Source of the DNA: UPXZ01 sp964345395
GTDB lineage: Bacteria > Bacteroidota > Bacteroidia > Bacteroidales > Paludibacteraceae
DNA length: 30,913 nucleotides
NCBI GenBank assembly: GCA_964345395.1
Contig: CAYFRA010000013.1
Location: 1 to 30,913, forward strand
Direction: 5' to 3'
Shown here: one piece after another, positions 8,010 to 15,536 of the stretch
Position numbering within the stretch: the stretch's first letter is position 1
Layout: the number at the start of each line of letters is the position of its first letter
Notes under the pieces: model-generated
What the model was told of the DNA's origin: nothing
Databases searched by the model: none
The model's input: the letters and a program-made list of their open reading frames with translations, nothing else
Program-made: the position numbers and the translations under genes

Positions 8010-9434
8010 CTAATACTTGGTAGGATCTTCAAAGAAGTCGTCAAAATCATAAAAGTTTACCTTCACTTTCCACACATCAGTGAGCGGTTGCATAGATATA
8101 TTTTTACCACCGATAATATATAGGGTGTAATTCTCTTTATCGTGAATTAGTGATGCATTGCTTCGAAAAGCATAATTTTCGGGCAGTCTATTTTGCAATG
8201 TGTCTGTTTCTACCCAAGTAAGTCCCTCGTCTATTGATTGAGTAAGCTGATATAGAGTATCTGCCACTTCAGTTGGTGATTTTAGGCCACCAAAAATCAA
8301 CATTTTGCTACCATAATAAGCGGTAGAAGCTTCTGATATCTCTGGAAACTCAAAAGTGCGATGTTTTAAATTTACCCAATAGAGCGTATCAACACCCAAG
8401 CGATTTTCAGCCGACCAAAGTGTATTTAGGTAGTTACCATTTACATCCATACCACCAACAACTAAAACTTTTTCACGCCCAATTACTGGTTTAAAACTTG
8501 TAGACGAGAAGCCACTAATTGGAAAATCCGTAAACTCACGTTGTTCTGAAAACTGCCAAGAAACTCCATCAATCGAATTGGCTATTCTCACGTTATTGCT
8601 AATCTTATGCTGAGCAACAGCCCATAATTTATCTTTGAAACTAAAAAGCAAAGATTTATAGTCATAAGCATTGTCACCATCGATGCTGTATTTCGTCCAA
8701 TTCAAACCATCAACCGACTGATAAAGTTCATTTCCATTATGAAGCACAATTAATTTTGAATTGTAAACTTGAATATCGCGAAGTGACACCCCAACAGGCA
8801 AACCATTTGTTTCGCCAGCAAGAGTCCAATTCGTGGCGTCAGTAGATGTATAAAGCTTATTTTCTGATGCATAACCGTGAAAATAATAAAACTTTTTATC
8901 TAATAAAAGAGCCTTCTGATTAAGCGAGCCATTGGGCAACACCTGATTTTTCAACTGTGTCCAAGTGTGTAAGTAAGTTTCGACCTGATGCACCCTTAAA
9001 TCGATGATATACTCCTTACTTGCTTTTTTATCTGTTGCAATATTTTTTAATTTTACTTTTTTGGTAAAATCAATCGCATTAGCAGTGCTACCTGTATTTC
9101 CAGTACCATAAGCACTATACGAAACATTTTCAGAAACAGAGTCATTGATAATGTAACCAGTAGAACTGGCAAACTGAATATTTAAGTGCAAACTATCTAC
9201 CCTGGTGCCATAAGGCAATGAATCTAAATTATAAATCATCATCTCCTCCTCATTTACTATAAAAGTAGCTAAAGCAGCGTTGGGAGAGCTGTCATTTCTT
9301 TGAATTGTCATCGACAGCACACTTGCATCATCTGACACGCTGATAGTTTGTTGTGAGTCGCCCAAACAAGAAGAGAAGGCAAACAATGAAACAATAAATA
9401 TCAGTAATGAAGTATTAAATATTATTTTTCTCAT
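8010..9434 (-). CDS. Surface-type lipoprotein with DUF6242-like N-domain and kelch/Asp-box propeller
   Basis: A 474-residue predicted lipoprotein. A hydrophobic signal ends in the lipobox FSSC, with the lipidated Cys at 23. An N-terminal domain (about 30-150) resembles DUF6242. A C-terminal beta-propeller follows (about 155-460). It carries Asp-box-like repeats STDATNW (197-203), SVDGLNW (240-246), SIDGVSW (287-293) and SIDEGLTW (400-407). It also has kelch-like motifs VLVVGGMD, MLIFGGLK and LYIIGGKN, the last leading to DVW. ATG at 9434 is preferred to a TTG at 9446. The gene comes first in the operon with the small ORF and TonB receptor, behind a -7 box at 9481-9488. This layout suggests an extracellular binding partner or lid for the receptor, as BtuG is for BtuB, but ligand and exact family are inferred. 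Confidence 0.78.
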   Translation of the reverse strand: MRKIIFNTSLLIFIVSLFAFSSCLGDSQQTISVSDDASVLSMTIQRNDSSPNAALATFIVNEEEMMIYNLDSLPYGTRVDSLHLNIQFASSTGYIINDSVSENVSYSAYGTGNTGSTANAIDFTKKVKLKNIATDKKASKEYIIDLRVHQVETYLHTWTQLKNQVLPNGSLNQKALLLDKKFYYFHGYASENKLYTSTDATNWTLAGETNGLPVGVSLRDIQVYNSKLIVLHNGNELYQSVDGLNWTKYSIDGDNAYDYKSLLFSFKDKLWAVAQHKISNNVRIANSIDGVSWQFSEQREFTDFPISGFSSTSFKPVIGREKVLVVGGMDVNGNYLNTLWSAENRLGVDTLYWVNLKHRTFEFPEISEASTAYYGSKMLIFGGLKSPTEVADTLYQLTQSIDEGLTWVETDTLQNRLPENYAFRSNASLIHDKENYTLYIIGGKNISMQPLTDVWKVKVNFYDFDDFFEDPTKY

Positions 9435-9480
9435 ATATTTTCTCAATTATCAGCTTTTAAACCGAAGATTTAAATGATTG

Positions 9481-9488
9481 CAAAGTTA
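9481..9488 (-). promoter_or_regulatory. -7 promoter box (TAACTTTG) for the lipoprotein/TonB receptor operon
   Basis: Reads TAACTTTG on the minus strand, matching TAnnTTTG, 47 bases upstream of the lipoprotein ATG. The short distance to the xth gene end (9576) leaves no room for a cobalamin riboswitch. Confidence 0.65.
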
Positions 9489-9575
9489 TAAAACATATTT
9501 GACTCTATCTGATAGAACATTATAATTTATCTATTTTTATATAAATCTTACAAAGTCGAATTATTGACAATTCAA

Positions 9576-10358
9576 TTATTTTGAGCAAATCAACTCTGCC
9601 GCCACAGGACAGTGGTCTGAGTGATAGGCATCTGACAAAATAGCAGCTGTTTTCAATTTATCTTTCAACGGAGATGATGCCCATATATAATCAATACGCC
9701 ATCCCAAATTGCGATCGCGTGCAGCTGTGCGATAACTCCACCAGCTATAATTATCGCCTTCGTTGTTGAAGTGGCGAAACGTATCAATCATTCCTGCAGC
9801 CTCATATTCATCCATCCATTGACGCTCTTCGGGCAAAAAACCCGATACATTTTCGTGCTTTTCGGGCGAATGAATATCAATTGCTTTATGACAAATATTA
9901 TAGTCGCCACAGACCAGCAAATTGGGTCTTTCAAGACGTAAATTCTCAATAAATCTATGAAAATAGTGCAAAAACTCCATTTTTGCATCTTGACGAACAT
10001 CGCCAGATGAGCCAGAAGGTATATAGACACTAATTACACTTAAATCACCAAAGTCAGCACGAATAACTCGCCCTTCTTTGTCAAACTTTTCAACGCCCAT
10101 TCCTATAACAACTCTATCTGGGGCCTTTTTTGTGAGAATAGCTACACCGCTATAACCTTTTTTTTCAGCTGAATGAAAATAGGCATAATAGCCCATCTCA
10201 ATAAGAGTTTGGACATCAATCTGCTCTGGTTGAGCTTTTGTTTCTTGAATACATAATATATCGGGATTTTCACTATTCAGCCAGTCGGCAAAGCCTTTAT
10301 TCATCGCAGCCCGAATACCATTGACGTTATAAGAAATTATTTTAAATTTACCACTCAT
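9576..10358 (-). CDS. xth: Exodeoxyribonuclease III (AP endonuclease, ExoIII family)
   Basis: A 260-residue Mg-dependent endonuclease/exonuclease/phosphatase-fold enzyme. It cuts DNA at abasic sites and degrades 3' ends in base-excision repair. Family motifs are in order: SYNVNGIRA (8-16), ILCIQETKAQ with the metal-binding Glu, GDYNICH, NYSWWSYR, GWRIDYIWAS and the C-terminal SDHCPV with the catalytic Asp-His. Length matches bacterial ExoIII/ExoA. ATG at 10358 is four bases downstream of the mlaF stop, so it is the third gene of the mlaE-mlaF-xth operon. That link looks like shared transcription rather than shared function. Confidence 0.95.
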   Translation of the reverse strand: MSGKFKIISYNVNGIRAAMNKGFADWLNSENPDILCIQETKAQPEQIDVQTLIEMGYYAYFHSAEKKGYSGVAILTKKAPDRVVIGMGVEKFDKEGRVIRADFGDLSVISVYIPSGSSGDVRQDAKMEFLHYFHRFIENLRLERPNLLVCGDYNICHKAIDIHSPEKHENVSGFLPEERQWMDEYEAAGMIDTFRHFNNEGDNYSWWSYRTAARDRNLGWRIDYIWASSPLKDKLKTAAILSDAYHSDHCPVAAELICSK

Positions 10359-10362
10359 ATTT

Positions 10363-11124
10363 TTACGGGTTATGTACCCTTTTTATCTCTTTAAATAATT
10401 CTGACGCAAACACAAAATCATTCAATTCTTCATTATCTGAGCTTAGTATCTCCTTATTGCTACCCTCCCAAGCTTTTTTTCCTTTGTTGATAAAAATCAC
10501 GTTATCTCCTATTTCCATCACCGAGTTCATATCGTGAGAGTTGATAATGGTGGTCATATTGTACTCTTCGGTCAGCTCTTTTATTAAGCTATCAATCACC
10601 AAAGAGGTTTGCGGATCGAGTCCTGAGTTAGGTTCATCGCAAAACAAGTATTTTGGATTCAATGCAATAGCTCTTGCAATGGCTACGCGTTTTTGCATAC
10701 CTCCACTAATCTCGGACGGAGCCAAATCGAAGGCCGTTTCTCGTATCTGCACCCGTTCCAAACAGAAACGAGCACGTTTTTCCATCTCTTTTTTAGTTTC
10801 ACCAGAAAACATCTCCAAAGGATACATCACATTTTCAAAAACCGTGGATGAATCGAAAAGTGCAGAACCTTGAAACAACATTCCTACTTCACGTCTGAGC
10901 TGACGAATCTCTTTCATCGTCATATCAGGAAGGTTTCTATCATCATACATAATGGTACCTGTGTCAATACGGTGAAGCCCAATTACACTCTTCATCAAAA
11001 CCGTTTTTCCCGAACCACTGGCACCAATAATCATATTGCATTTGCTTGGGATGAAGTCAGTATTGATATCATAAAGCACCTGCAAATCATCAAATGATTT
11101 ATTCAAATCTCTAACTTTAATCAT
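10363..11124 (-). CDS. mlaF: ABC transporter ATP-binding protein, MlaF type
   Basis: The ATPase (253 residues) of an Mla/Ttg2-type transporter that moves phospholipids between the inner and outer membrane to keep outer-membrane asymmetry. It has Walker A GASGSGKTVLM (34-44), signature ISGGMQKRVAIARAIA, Walker B YLFCDEPNSGLDP and a switch His in NSHDM. The GGMQKR signature and DEPNSGLDP are typical of the MlaF subfamily. Its start lies one base after the stop of the permease gene, so translation is probably coupled. No MlaD-type MCE gene is adjacent, so the substrate-binding part must be encoded elsewhere. Confidence 0.9.
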   Translation of the reverse strand: MIKVRDLNKSFDDLQVLYDINTDFIPSKCNMIIGASGSGKTVLMKSVIGLHRIDTGTIMYDDRNLPDMTMKEIRQLRREVGMLFQGSALFDSSTVFENVMYPLEMFSGETKKEMEKRARFCLERVQIRETAFDLAPSEISGGMQKRVAIARAIALNPKYLFCDEPNSGLDPQTSLVIDSLIKELTEEYNMTTIINSHDMNSVMEIGDNVIFINKGKKAWEGSNKEILSSDNEELNDFVFASELFKEIKRVHNP

Positions 11125-11125
11125 T

Positions 11126-11866
11126 TTAGTTTAGCATTAAATTGGTTATCAATAGATTAAAAAAGAGAATGAGAATACTGCTATTTACTACAGCATTTGT
11201 GCTCGCTTTACCTACATCGAGTGCACCGCCGTAGGCATAATATCCATAATAAGAAGCCACAGAAGAGATGATAAAAGCAAAAACCAATGATTTGACTATC
11301 GAGTAAAAAATATAGTAAGGAATAAACGCATACTGAATACCAAGAAGATAGTCAGCTACTGTGATGATGTCAGAAAACATACCAACCAAATAACCACCGA
11401 AAAGACCAACCGCCATACTGAAAATAACCAATAGGGGCATCATCACTACAAAAGCTGTTATTTTTGGTAAAATCAGGTAGTTGGCCGAATTGACACCCAT
11501 AATTTCTAAAGCATCAATCTGCTCAGTAATGCGCATTGTGCCTATTTCGGAAGCAATATTCGAACCCACTTTTCCAGCTAAGATCAAACACATTATCGTA
11601 GAGGAGAACTCTAACAGTAAAGTATCTCTGGTAACCAAACCGGTGCTGTAAGTAGGCAAAAGTGGGTTCTCAGTATTCAATTTGGTCTGAATGGTCATAA
11701 TCGCACCAATAAAAACTGAAATAATAATTACAATAGGTAACGACTCCATTCCTAACTTTTTAATTTCACGTGGAAATTGCCGCCAAAACATTTTCCATTT
11801 GTCTGGCCATTGAAACGTCTTCCACATCAATAGCGAATATTCACCTATTTGTGCTAAATAACCCAT
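11126..11866 (-). CDS. mlaE: ABC transporter permease, MlaE family
   Basis: A multi-spanning inner-membrane permease of the MlaE family, 246 residues from the ATG at 11866. An upstream TTG at 11896 is in frame but lies inside the likely promoter box, so I reject it. After the N-terminal amphipathic part come hydrophobic segments and the coupling motif NIASEIGTMRITEQIDALEIMG, the most conserved part of the family. GAIMTIQTKL precedes it and a LFGGYLVG segment follows. It forms the phospholipid transporter with MlaF next door. It is the first gene of mlaE-mlaF-xth and is separated from rplS by a terminator and its own promoter. Confidence 0.9.
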   Translation of the reverse strand: MGYLAQIGEYSLLMWKTFQWPDKWKMFWRQFPREIKKLGMESLPIVIIISVFIGAIMTIQTKLNTENPLLPTYSTGLVTRDTLLLEFSSTIMCLILAGKVGSNIASEIGTMRITEQIDALEIMGVNSANYLILPKITAFVVMMPLLVIFSMAVGLFGGYLVGMFSDIITVADYLLGIQYAFIPYYIFYSIVKSLVFAFIISSVASYYGYYAYGGALDVGKASTNAVVNSSILILFFNLLITNLMLN

Positions 11867-11893
11867 AGTTGCTGTTTTATAAAAATCAAACAA

Positions 11894-11901
11894 CAAAGAT
11901 A
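11894..11901 (-). promoter_or_regulatory. -7 promoter box (TATCTTTG) for mlaE-mlaF-xth
   Basis: Exact TAnnTTTG match on the minus strand, 27 bases upstream of the chosen mlaE ATG. It sits directly downstream of the rplS terminator, and its position decides against the upstream TTG start. Confidence 0.7.
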
Positions 11902-11923
11902 ATAAATCAATCTGAGAGTAATG

Positions 11924-11964
11924 GAAACAAAAAAGAGAAATTCAAAATTATTGAACTTCTCTTT
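11924..11964 (-). terminator. Rho-independent terminator of rplS
   Basis: A 14-bp stem with one G-U pair on the transcribed strand (11932-11945 with 11951-11964) has a 5-base loop. On the minus strand it continues into TTTGTTT. It begins 22 bases after the rplS stop codon. Confidence 0.88.
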
Positions 11965-11986
11965 CTCTATTTTTAAGTGGAGTCTA

Positions 11987-12337
11987 TTATCTGATACGAC
12001 TCTCTTTGATACGTGCTTTCTTACCTGTAAGTTTACGTAGGTAGTAGAGTTTTGCACGACGTACTTTACCTTTTTTATTTATTGTAATAGCCTCAACGAA
12101 AGGTGAATCCATAGGGAAAATTCTTTCTACACCTACGTTACCTGACATTTTACGAACTGTAAAACGTTTTTTATTTCCGTGACCTACAATTTTTATAACC
12201 GTACCTCTAAACTCTTGGATACGCTCTTTACTACCCTCTCTGATGCGATATCCTACTGTAATCGTATCACCGCTTTTGAAATTAGGGAAGTTTTTTTCTT
12301 CATCAAATGCTTGTTCAGCAACTTTAATTAAGTCCAT
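11987..12337 (-). CDS. rplS: 50S ribosomal protein L19 (bL19)
   Basis: A ribosomal protein of 116 residues at the 30S-50S interface. Family features are FKSGDTITVGYRIREGSKERIQEFRGTVI (about 20-48), FTVRKMSGNVGVERIFPMDSPFVEAI and the basic C-terminus RRAKLYYLRKLTGKKARIKE. Length is typical. It is transcribed alone, with a -7 box at 12421-12428, a leader of about 85 bases that can fold into two helices, and a strong terminator after it. Unlike proteobacteria, rpsP, rimM and trmD are not adjacent. Confidence 0.97.
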   Translation of the reverse strand: MDLIKVAEQAFDEEKNFPNFKSGDTITVGYRIREGSKERIQEFRGTVIKIVGHGNKKRFTVRKMSGNVGVERIFPMDSPFVEAITINKKGKVRRAKLYYLRKLTGKKARIKESRIR

Positions 12338-12363
12338 AATTCTAATTATATTAACTATTATTT

Positions 12364-12408
12364 AGCACAATATGAACGGATTCCTTTTGTTCCGACAGAG
12401 ATTATGCT
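12364..12408 (-). promoter_or_regulatory. Structured 5' leader of rplS (candidate ribosomal-protein autoregulatory element)
   Basis: In the rplS 5' UTR an outer 8-bp helix with one G-U pair (12401-12408 with 12364-12371) encloses an asymmetric internal loop (CUCUGU opposite UUCAU). Above it is an inner 4-bp helix (12391-12394 with 12377-12380, CGGA/UCCG) with a 10-base loop. The element ends 26 bases before the ATG. Many ribosomal-protein leaders have this form and bind the protein they encode. No covariation data could be examined. Confidence 0.5.
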
Positions 12409-12420
12409 CAAATTGGACTG

Positions 12421-12451
12421 CAAAAGTAATCATAATTTTCTATATAAACAA
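12421..12451 (-). promoter_or_regulatory. Promoter of rplS (-7 TACTTTTG, -33 TTG)
   Basis: Minus-strand TACTTTTG at 12428-12421 matches TAnnTTTG. A TTG at 12451-12449 lies 20 bases upstream, the usual Bacteroidetes -33/-7 spacing. The start codon is 83 bases downstream, leaving room for the structured leader. Confidence 0.72.
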
Positions 12452-12525
12452 CTACTGTAATTATATTTTTCTGAATCTATTTGTTTTACTCAAATGCAGT
12501 TTACGAAAATGAGATAAAAATGGCC

Positions 12526-13566
12526 TTATTTCACTCCTCTCTCATTGAGTGCTTGCTGATATTTTCGAGCGTTTTGTAGATGCGTTGCCCAATTTGAAGC
12601 AAAATTGTGCTCTCCATTAAAGGTCTCTTTGGCACACATATAGAGATAGTCATTTTTGTCATAATTGAGCACAGCTTCCAAAGCTGAAATAGTAGGTATT
12701 CTGATTGGGCCTGGTGTCAATCCTCTATTTTTATATGTATTGTAGGGCGAATCCATTTTCAAATGTTTATTCAATACCCGCCTTATCGTAAAGTCGCCCG
12801 TAGCAAAAATAACAGTTGGGTCAGCTTGCAAGGGCATCCCAATACGCAGTCGATTGATGTATAAGCCTGCTACAATTGGTTTTTCTGCTACATTATTTGT
12901 TTCGCCATCGACTATTGAGGCCAACACGCTTACCTCCAATGGAGTGAGTGGAATAGCTGCTGCTTTGCGTTTGTTCTCTTCAGTCCAAAAGTTATCATAT
13001 TCTCGCTTCATTCTATCAAATAGTTTCTCAGCTTTAATATTCCAAAACACCTCATAAGTATTGGGCAAAAACAGCGATACAGCATTGAGGGTATCTAATC
13101 CAAACTTTTGCTGATAAGCAGAGTCACGCAATAAGCTCAAAATTTCGAGCGAGTCGGGCATCAACTGTTGAGCTAATCGGCCTGCAAGCTGCTCTTTGGT
13201 TCTGATATTATTGAAAGTAAGATTCACAGGTGATTGATTGCCATTTCTCAAATTGCGTATCAACTTTTGATTACTCATCTGATTTTCTATTTGATACCTT
13301 CCGCTTCTTACACTTGCATCTTTATCATATTTCAATATCTTAGCTACCCAATCGAAGGTGGTTTTAGAGTGTATCTTTGATTTTTCAGCAATCAACAGTT
13401 TGACATCTTCATAACTTGAGTTTTCATAAATGTAGATGTAGGGATCTTCATCAGAAAGCAAACTAATATTATTTGAATTAAAAATCTTGTGAAAAGCTAA
13501 ATAGCCAAATATTGGTGCCAAAATGACCAAAACCAGCCCAAACCTTATCCATTTATTCTTTTTCAT
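12526..13566 (-). CDS. mltG: Endolytic murein transglycosylase MltG (YceG-like)
   Basis: A membrane-anchored lytic transglycosylase of 346 residues. It cleaves nascent peptidoglycan strands and may set glycan length or act as terminase for elongation. One N-terminal transmembrane helix (about 7-27) puts the catalytic part in the periplasm. A LysM-like region precedes the YceG core. The core shows FLPNTYEVFW (166-175), VLASIVDGETN (214-224, with Glu222 at the conserved ET position of the catalytic region), INRLRIGMPLQADPTVIF and the C-terminal SPYNTYKNRGLTPGPIRIP and YFRYL-free LYMCAKETFNGEHNFA segments. Length is typical. It is transcribed alone from the -7 box at 13600-13607. Confidence 0.93.
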   Translation of the reverse strand: MKKNKWIRFGLVLVILAPIFGYLAFHKIFNSNNISLLSDEDPYIYIYENSSYEDVKLLIAEKSKIHSKTTFDWVAKILKYDKDASVRSGRYQIENQMSNQKLIRNLRNGNQSPVNLTFNNIRTKEQLAGRLAQQLMPDSLEILSLLRDSAYQQKFGLDTLNAVSLFLPNTYEVFWNIKAEKLFDRMKREYDNFWTEENKRKAAAIPLTPLEVSVLASIVDGETNNVAEKPIVAGLYINRLRIGMPLQADPTVIFATGDFTIRRVLNKHLKMDSPYNTYKNRGLTPGPIRIPTISALEAVLNYDKNDYLYMCAKETFNGEHNFASNWATHLQNARKYQQALNERGVK

Positions 13567-13599
13567 AACTGTTTTTCATATCAATTTCTAAAATATGCA

Positions 13600-13607
13600 C
13601 AAAGATA
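13600..13607 (-). promoter_or_regulatory. -7 promoter box (TATCTTTG) for mltG
   Basis: Exact TAnnTTTG match on the minus strand, 34 bases upstream of the mltG ATG. It is divergent from the tRNA-Ser promoter about 60 bases away. Confidence 0.7.
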
Positions 13608-13640
13608 AAAAAATAAAATCATACTATTTCACTCAAAAGG

Positions 13641-13672
13641 TTTTGTTAGTTTAAAAATATGCTGTATATTTG
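13641..13672 (+). promoter_or_regulatory. Promoter of tRNA-Ser (-33 TTTTG, -7 TATATTTG)
   Basis: TTTTG at 13641-13645 and TATATTTG at 13665-13672 are separated by 19 bases. This is the best complete Bacteroidetes promoter in the window. The tRNA begins 30 bases after the -7 box. Confidence 0.82.
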
Positions 13673-13702
13673 CACTCGCAATTTCAGGGCGACCTACTAT
13701 TT

Positions 13703-13789
<87 letters not shown>

Positions 13790-13798
13790 CCTGAAACG

Positions 13799-13838
13799 AA
13801 AAAACGTTGTAACAAATTAAAGTTACAACGTTTTTTTT
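13799..13838. terminator. Bidirectional terminator between tRNA-Ser and the DUF4924 gene
   Basis: A 15-bp perfect stem (13799-13813 with 13822-13836) with an 8-base loop has an A-run before and a T-run after it. It can end both the tRNA transcript (+) and the convergent DUF4924 transcript (-). Confidence 0.92.
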
Positions 13839-13854
13839 ATATATAGATTTTACT

Positions 13855-14403
13855 TTATTGATCAAACCTCAACTCTCCATTTAGATATCTAAAATAGTGC
13901 CTATTCAGTAGCTGTAAAAACTTAGACACATCTTCTTTCGCTTTAATGGTATCTGTAGATATTTCACTACCTTTCATTTTCAAAAGCATCAAACCATAAA
14001 GAAAGGTAAACGCCAACTCTATATCACCCAAGTCATTTTCACCTTGCATTTGTCTAAGATGATTGATAGATGGCAAAATGGTATAAAACTGTCTGTTGTA
14101 TTCACTCTCTTGATTGGAGGCAAACAGTTCTTGATGAAAATCATTTAAAATTATAATCGTGTTTTTGTTTAGTTGCAGATGGCCTTTCTCCTTTACTCCC
14201 TCCATTTGCATCATTTCAATCAAGCTTTCATACCACTCATAAAGACTCTTTTTATCATCTTCACTCAGCTCATAAGGCTCAATAATTTGTTTCTCAATTT
14301 TTGCAATATCAAACTGGAATGCCCTGATAAGATCTTCTATTTGCCACATATAGAGCAAATATTCTATCATGTTTGATTTTTTTAATTTCGATGCAATAAA
14401 CAT
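13855..14403 (-). CDS. DUF4924 family protein
   Basis: A 182-residue soluble, probably all-helical protein that I match to DUF4924, a Bacteroidetes family of unknown function. Recognisable stretches are the N-terminal MFIASKLKKSNMIEYLLYMWQIEDLIRA, with the helix YLLYMWQIEDLIR (about 15-27), the central LDDF-like NDFHQELF segment and a C-terminal FLQLLNRHYFRYLNGEL. It has no signal peptide or membrane span. It follows the hslR gene by 36 bases and ends at the shared terminator, so it is probably the last gene of rplY-pth-hslR. No catalytic motif is visible. Confidence 0.8.
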   Translation of the reverse strand: MFIASKLKKSNMIEYLLYMWQIEDLIRAFQFDIAKIEKQIIEPYELSEDDKKSLYEWYESLIEMMQMEGVKEKGHLQLNKNTIIILNDFHQELFASNQESEYNRQFYTILPSINHLRQMQGENDLGDIELAFTFLYGLMLLKMKGSEISTDTIKAKEDVSKFLQLLNRHYFRYLNGELRFDQ

Positions 14404-14439
14404 ATTTAATATATCAAAATGTTTTTAGACTGAATAAGC

Positions 14440-14859
14440 TTAATCTTCAATATCAAAATCATCTAAATCTGAGTCGCTAAAAAAATTAGGATCGAAAAAA
14501 TCATCAATCTCTCTACGCTCTTTTTTAGTGGGGCGGCCTGTACCTCTTGCTCTGGCATTTTTGACAGCAATTTTATGTAGTTCTATCATTTCAAGCTGCT
14601 CAGGTGTAGTGACATTTTCCATATAATTTTCGACCAACTTGGCACCTACCCTATTTTGCAAAAGCCCAATCACTTTGAAAGAGAAAACTACCGGATTTTT
14701 GCGTACTTGAATTACATCACCGATTTTTACCATGCGCGATGGCTTTGCTGCCACATTATCAACCAACACATTTCCTTTTTTACAAGCTTCGGCAGCTACA
14801 CTGCGGGTTTTGAAAATACGCACTGCCCATAGCCATTTGTCAATCCTCACTTCACTCAT
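14440..14859 (-). CDS. hslR: S4-domain RNA-binding protein, Hsp15/HslR-like
   Basis: A 139-residue protein of the HslR type. E. coli Hsp15 binds free 50S subunits carrying stalled peptidyl-tRNA and helps recycle them. The N-terminal S4 RNA-binding domain (about 1-60) shows VRIDKWLWAVRIFKTRSVAAEACKKGNVLVDN and SRMVKIGDVIQVRK. A basic linker with RGTGRPTKKERREID follows, then an Asp-rich C-terminus. It is 11 bases downstream of pth, which releases peptides from peptidyl-tRNA, so this small operon handles stalled translation products. The gene name rests on family similarity. Confidence 0.88.
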   Translation of the reverse strand: MSEVRIDKWLWAVRIFKTRSVAAEACKKGNVLVDNVAAKPSRMVKIGDVIQVRKNPVVFSFKVIGLLQNRVGAKLVENYMENVTTPEQLEMIELHKIAVKNARARGTGRPTKKERREIDDFFDPNFFSDSDLDDFDIED

Positions 14860-14870
14860 AGCTCAAAACT

Positions 14871-15437
14871 CTACTTGTTGTTAAATTCGTTCATCGTGCG
14901 ATCAACACCAATAAAACAGAAACTTTTGATAATTTCAATAGCACGTTCTATCCGATCAGGCAAAAGTTTTTTTTCCTCATCATTCCATTGATCCAAAACA
15001 TAATTGACTTGAGCACCTATTGGAAATTCATTTCCGATGCCAAACCTAAGCCGATTGTACTTACTATGCCCTAAGATTGATTGGATATGTTTCAAACCGT
15101 TATGCCCAGCATCTGAGCCTTTAGGTTTAAGTCTTAAAGTACCAAATGGCAAAGCAATATCATCTACCAACACCAAAACATTTTCGATAGGAACATTCTC
15201 TTTATTCATCCAGTACCGAAGTGCATTGCCGCTTAGATTCATATATGTGGAGGGTTTCAGTAGTATTAACATTCTCCCACGCACTTTTGTCTCGGCTACA
15301 AAACCATATCGTTTGTCTTGAAAAAAAACATTGGACACATCAGCGAATGCGTCCAATATTGAAAATCCTATATTATGTCTTGTGTTATGATATTCTGAGC
15401 CAATATTACCTAAACCAACAATTAAATATTTCATCAT
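14871..15437 (-). CDS. pth: Peptidyl-tRNA hydrolase
   Basis: Hydrolyses the ester bond of peptidyl-tRNAs that drop off ribosomes and recycles the tRNA. The 188-residue length is normal. Key residues are Asn11 in VGLGNIG, catalytic His21 in NTRHNIGF, the Asp pair at 92-93 in VLVDDIALPFG, and Asn113 in GSDAGHNGLKHI, matching N10, H20, D93 and N114 of E. coli Pth within a residue. Two ATGs stand in tandem at 15437 and 15434, and either may be used. It follows rplY as in many bacteria. A long imperfect hairpin lies between the two genes. Confidence 0.96.
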   Translation of the reverse strand: MMKYLIVGLGNIGSEYHNTRHNIGFSILDAFADVSNVFFQDKRYGFVAETKVRGRMLILLKPSTYMNLSGNALRYWMNKENVPIENVLVLVDDIALPFGTLRLKPKGSDAGHNGLKHIQSILGHSKYNRLRFGIGNEFPIGAQVNYVLDQWNDEEKKLLPDRIERAIEIIKSFCFIGVDRTMNEFNNK

Positions 15438-15476
15438 AAAATAGTTTTAATCCAAAATGGTTATTGAAACTCAGTT

Positions 15477-15516
15477 GAGTGAGTGCTGTTTTGATTATCA
15501 ATGAAACCGCTCACTC
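15477..15516 (-). terminator. Intercistronic hairpin between rplY and pth
   Basis: A 9-bp stem with one G-T pair (15477-15485 with 15508-15516) extends inward by a GTTT/AAAC segment. There is no T-run on the minus-strand side, so it may be a processing site or a leaky attenuator that lowers pth relative to rplY rather than a full terminator. Confidence 0.5.
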
Positions 15517-15536
15517 CTAACACATACATTTATGCA

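Noticed and set aside
9557..9572. Short inverted repeat GAATT/AATTC after xth as a terminator
   Set aside because: Only a 5-bp AT stem with no T-run, too weak to call.
7640..9575. Cobalamin riboswitch expected near a BtuB-like receptor
   Set aside because: No recognisable B12-box or riboswitch core was found by eye upstream of the receptor or the lipoprotein gene, and the 141 bases before the lipoprotein ATG are too short for one plus a promoter.
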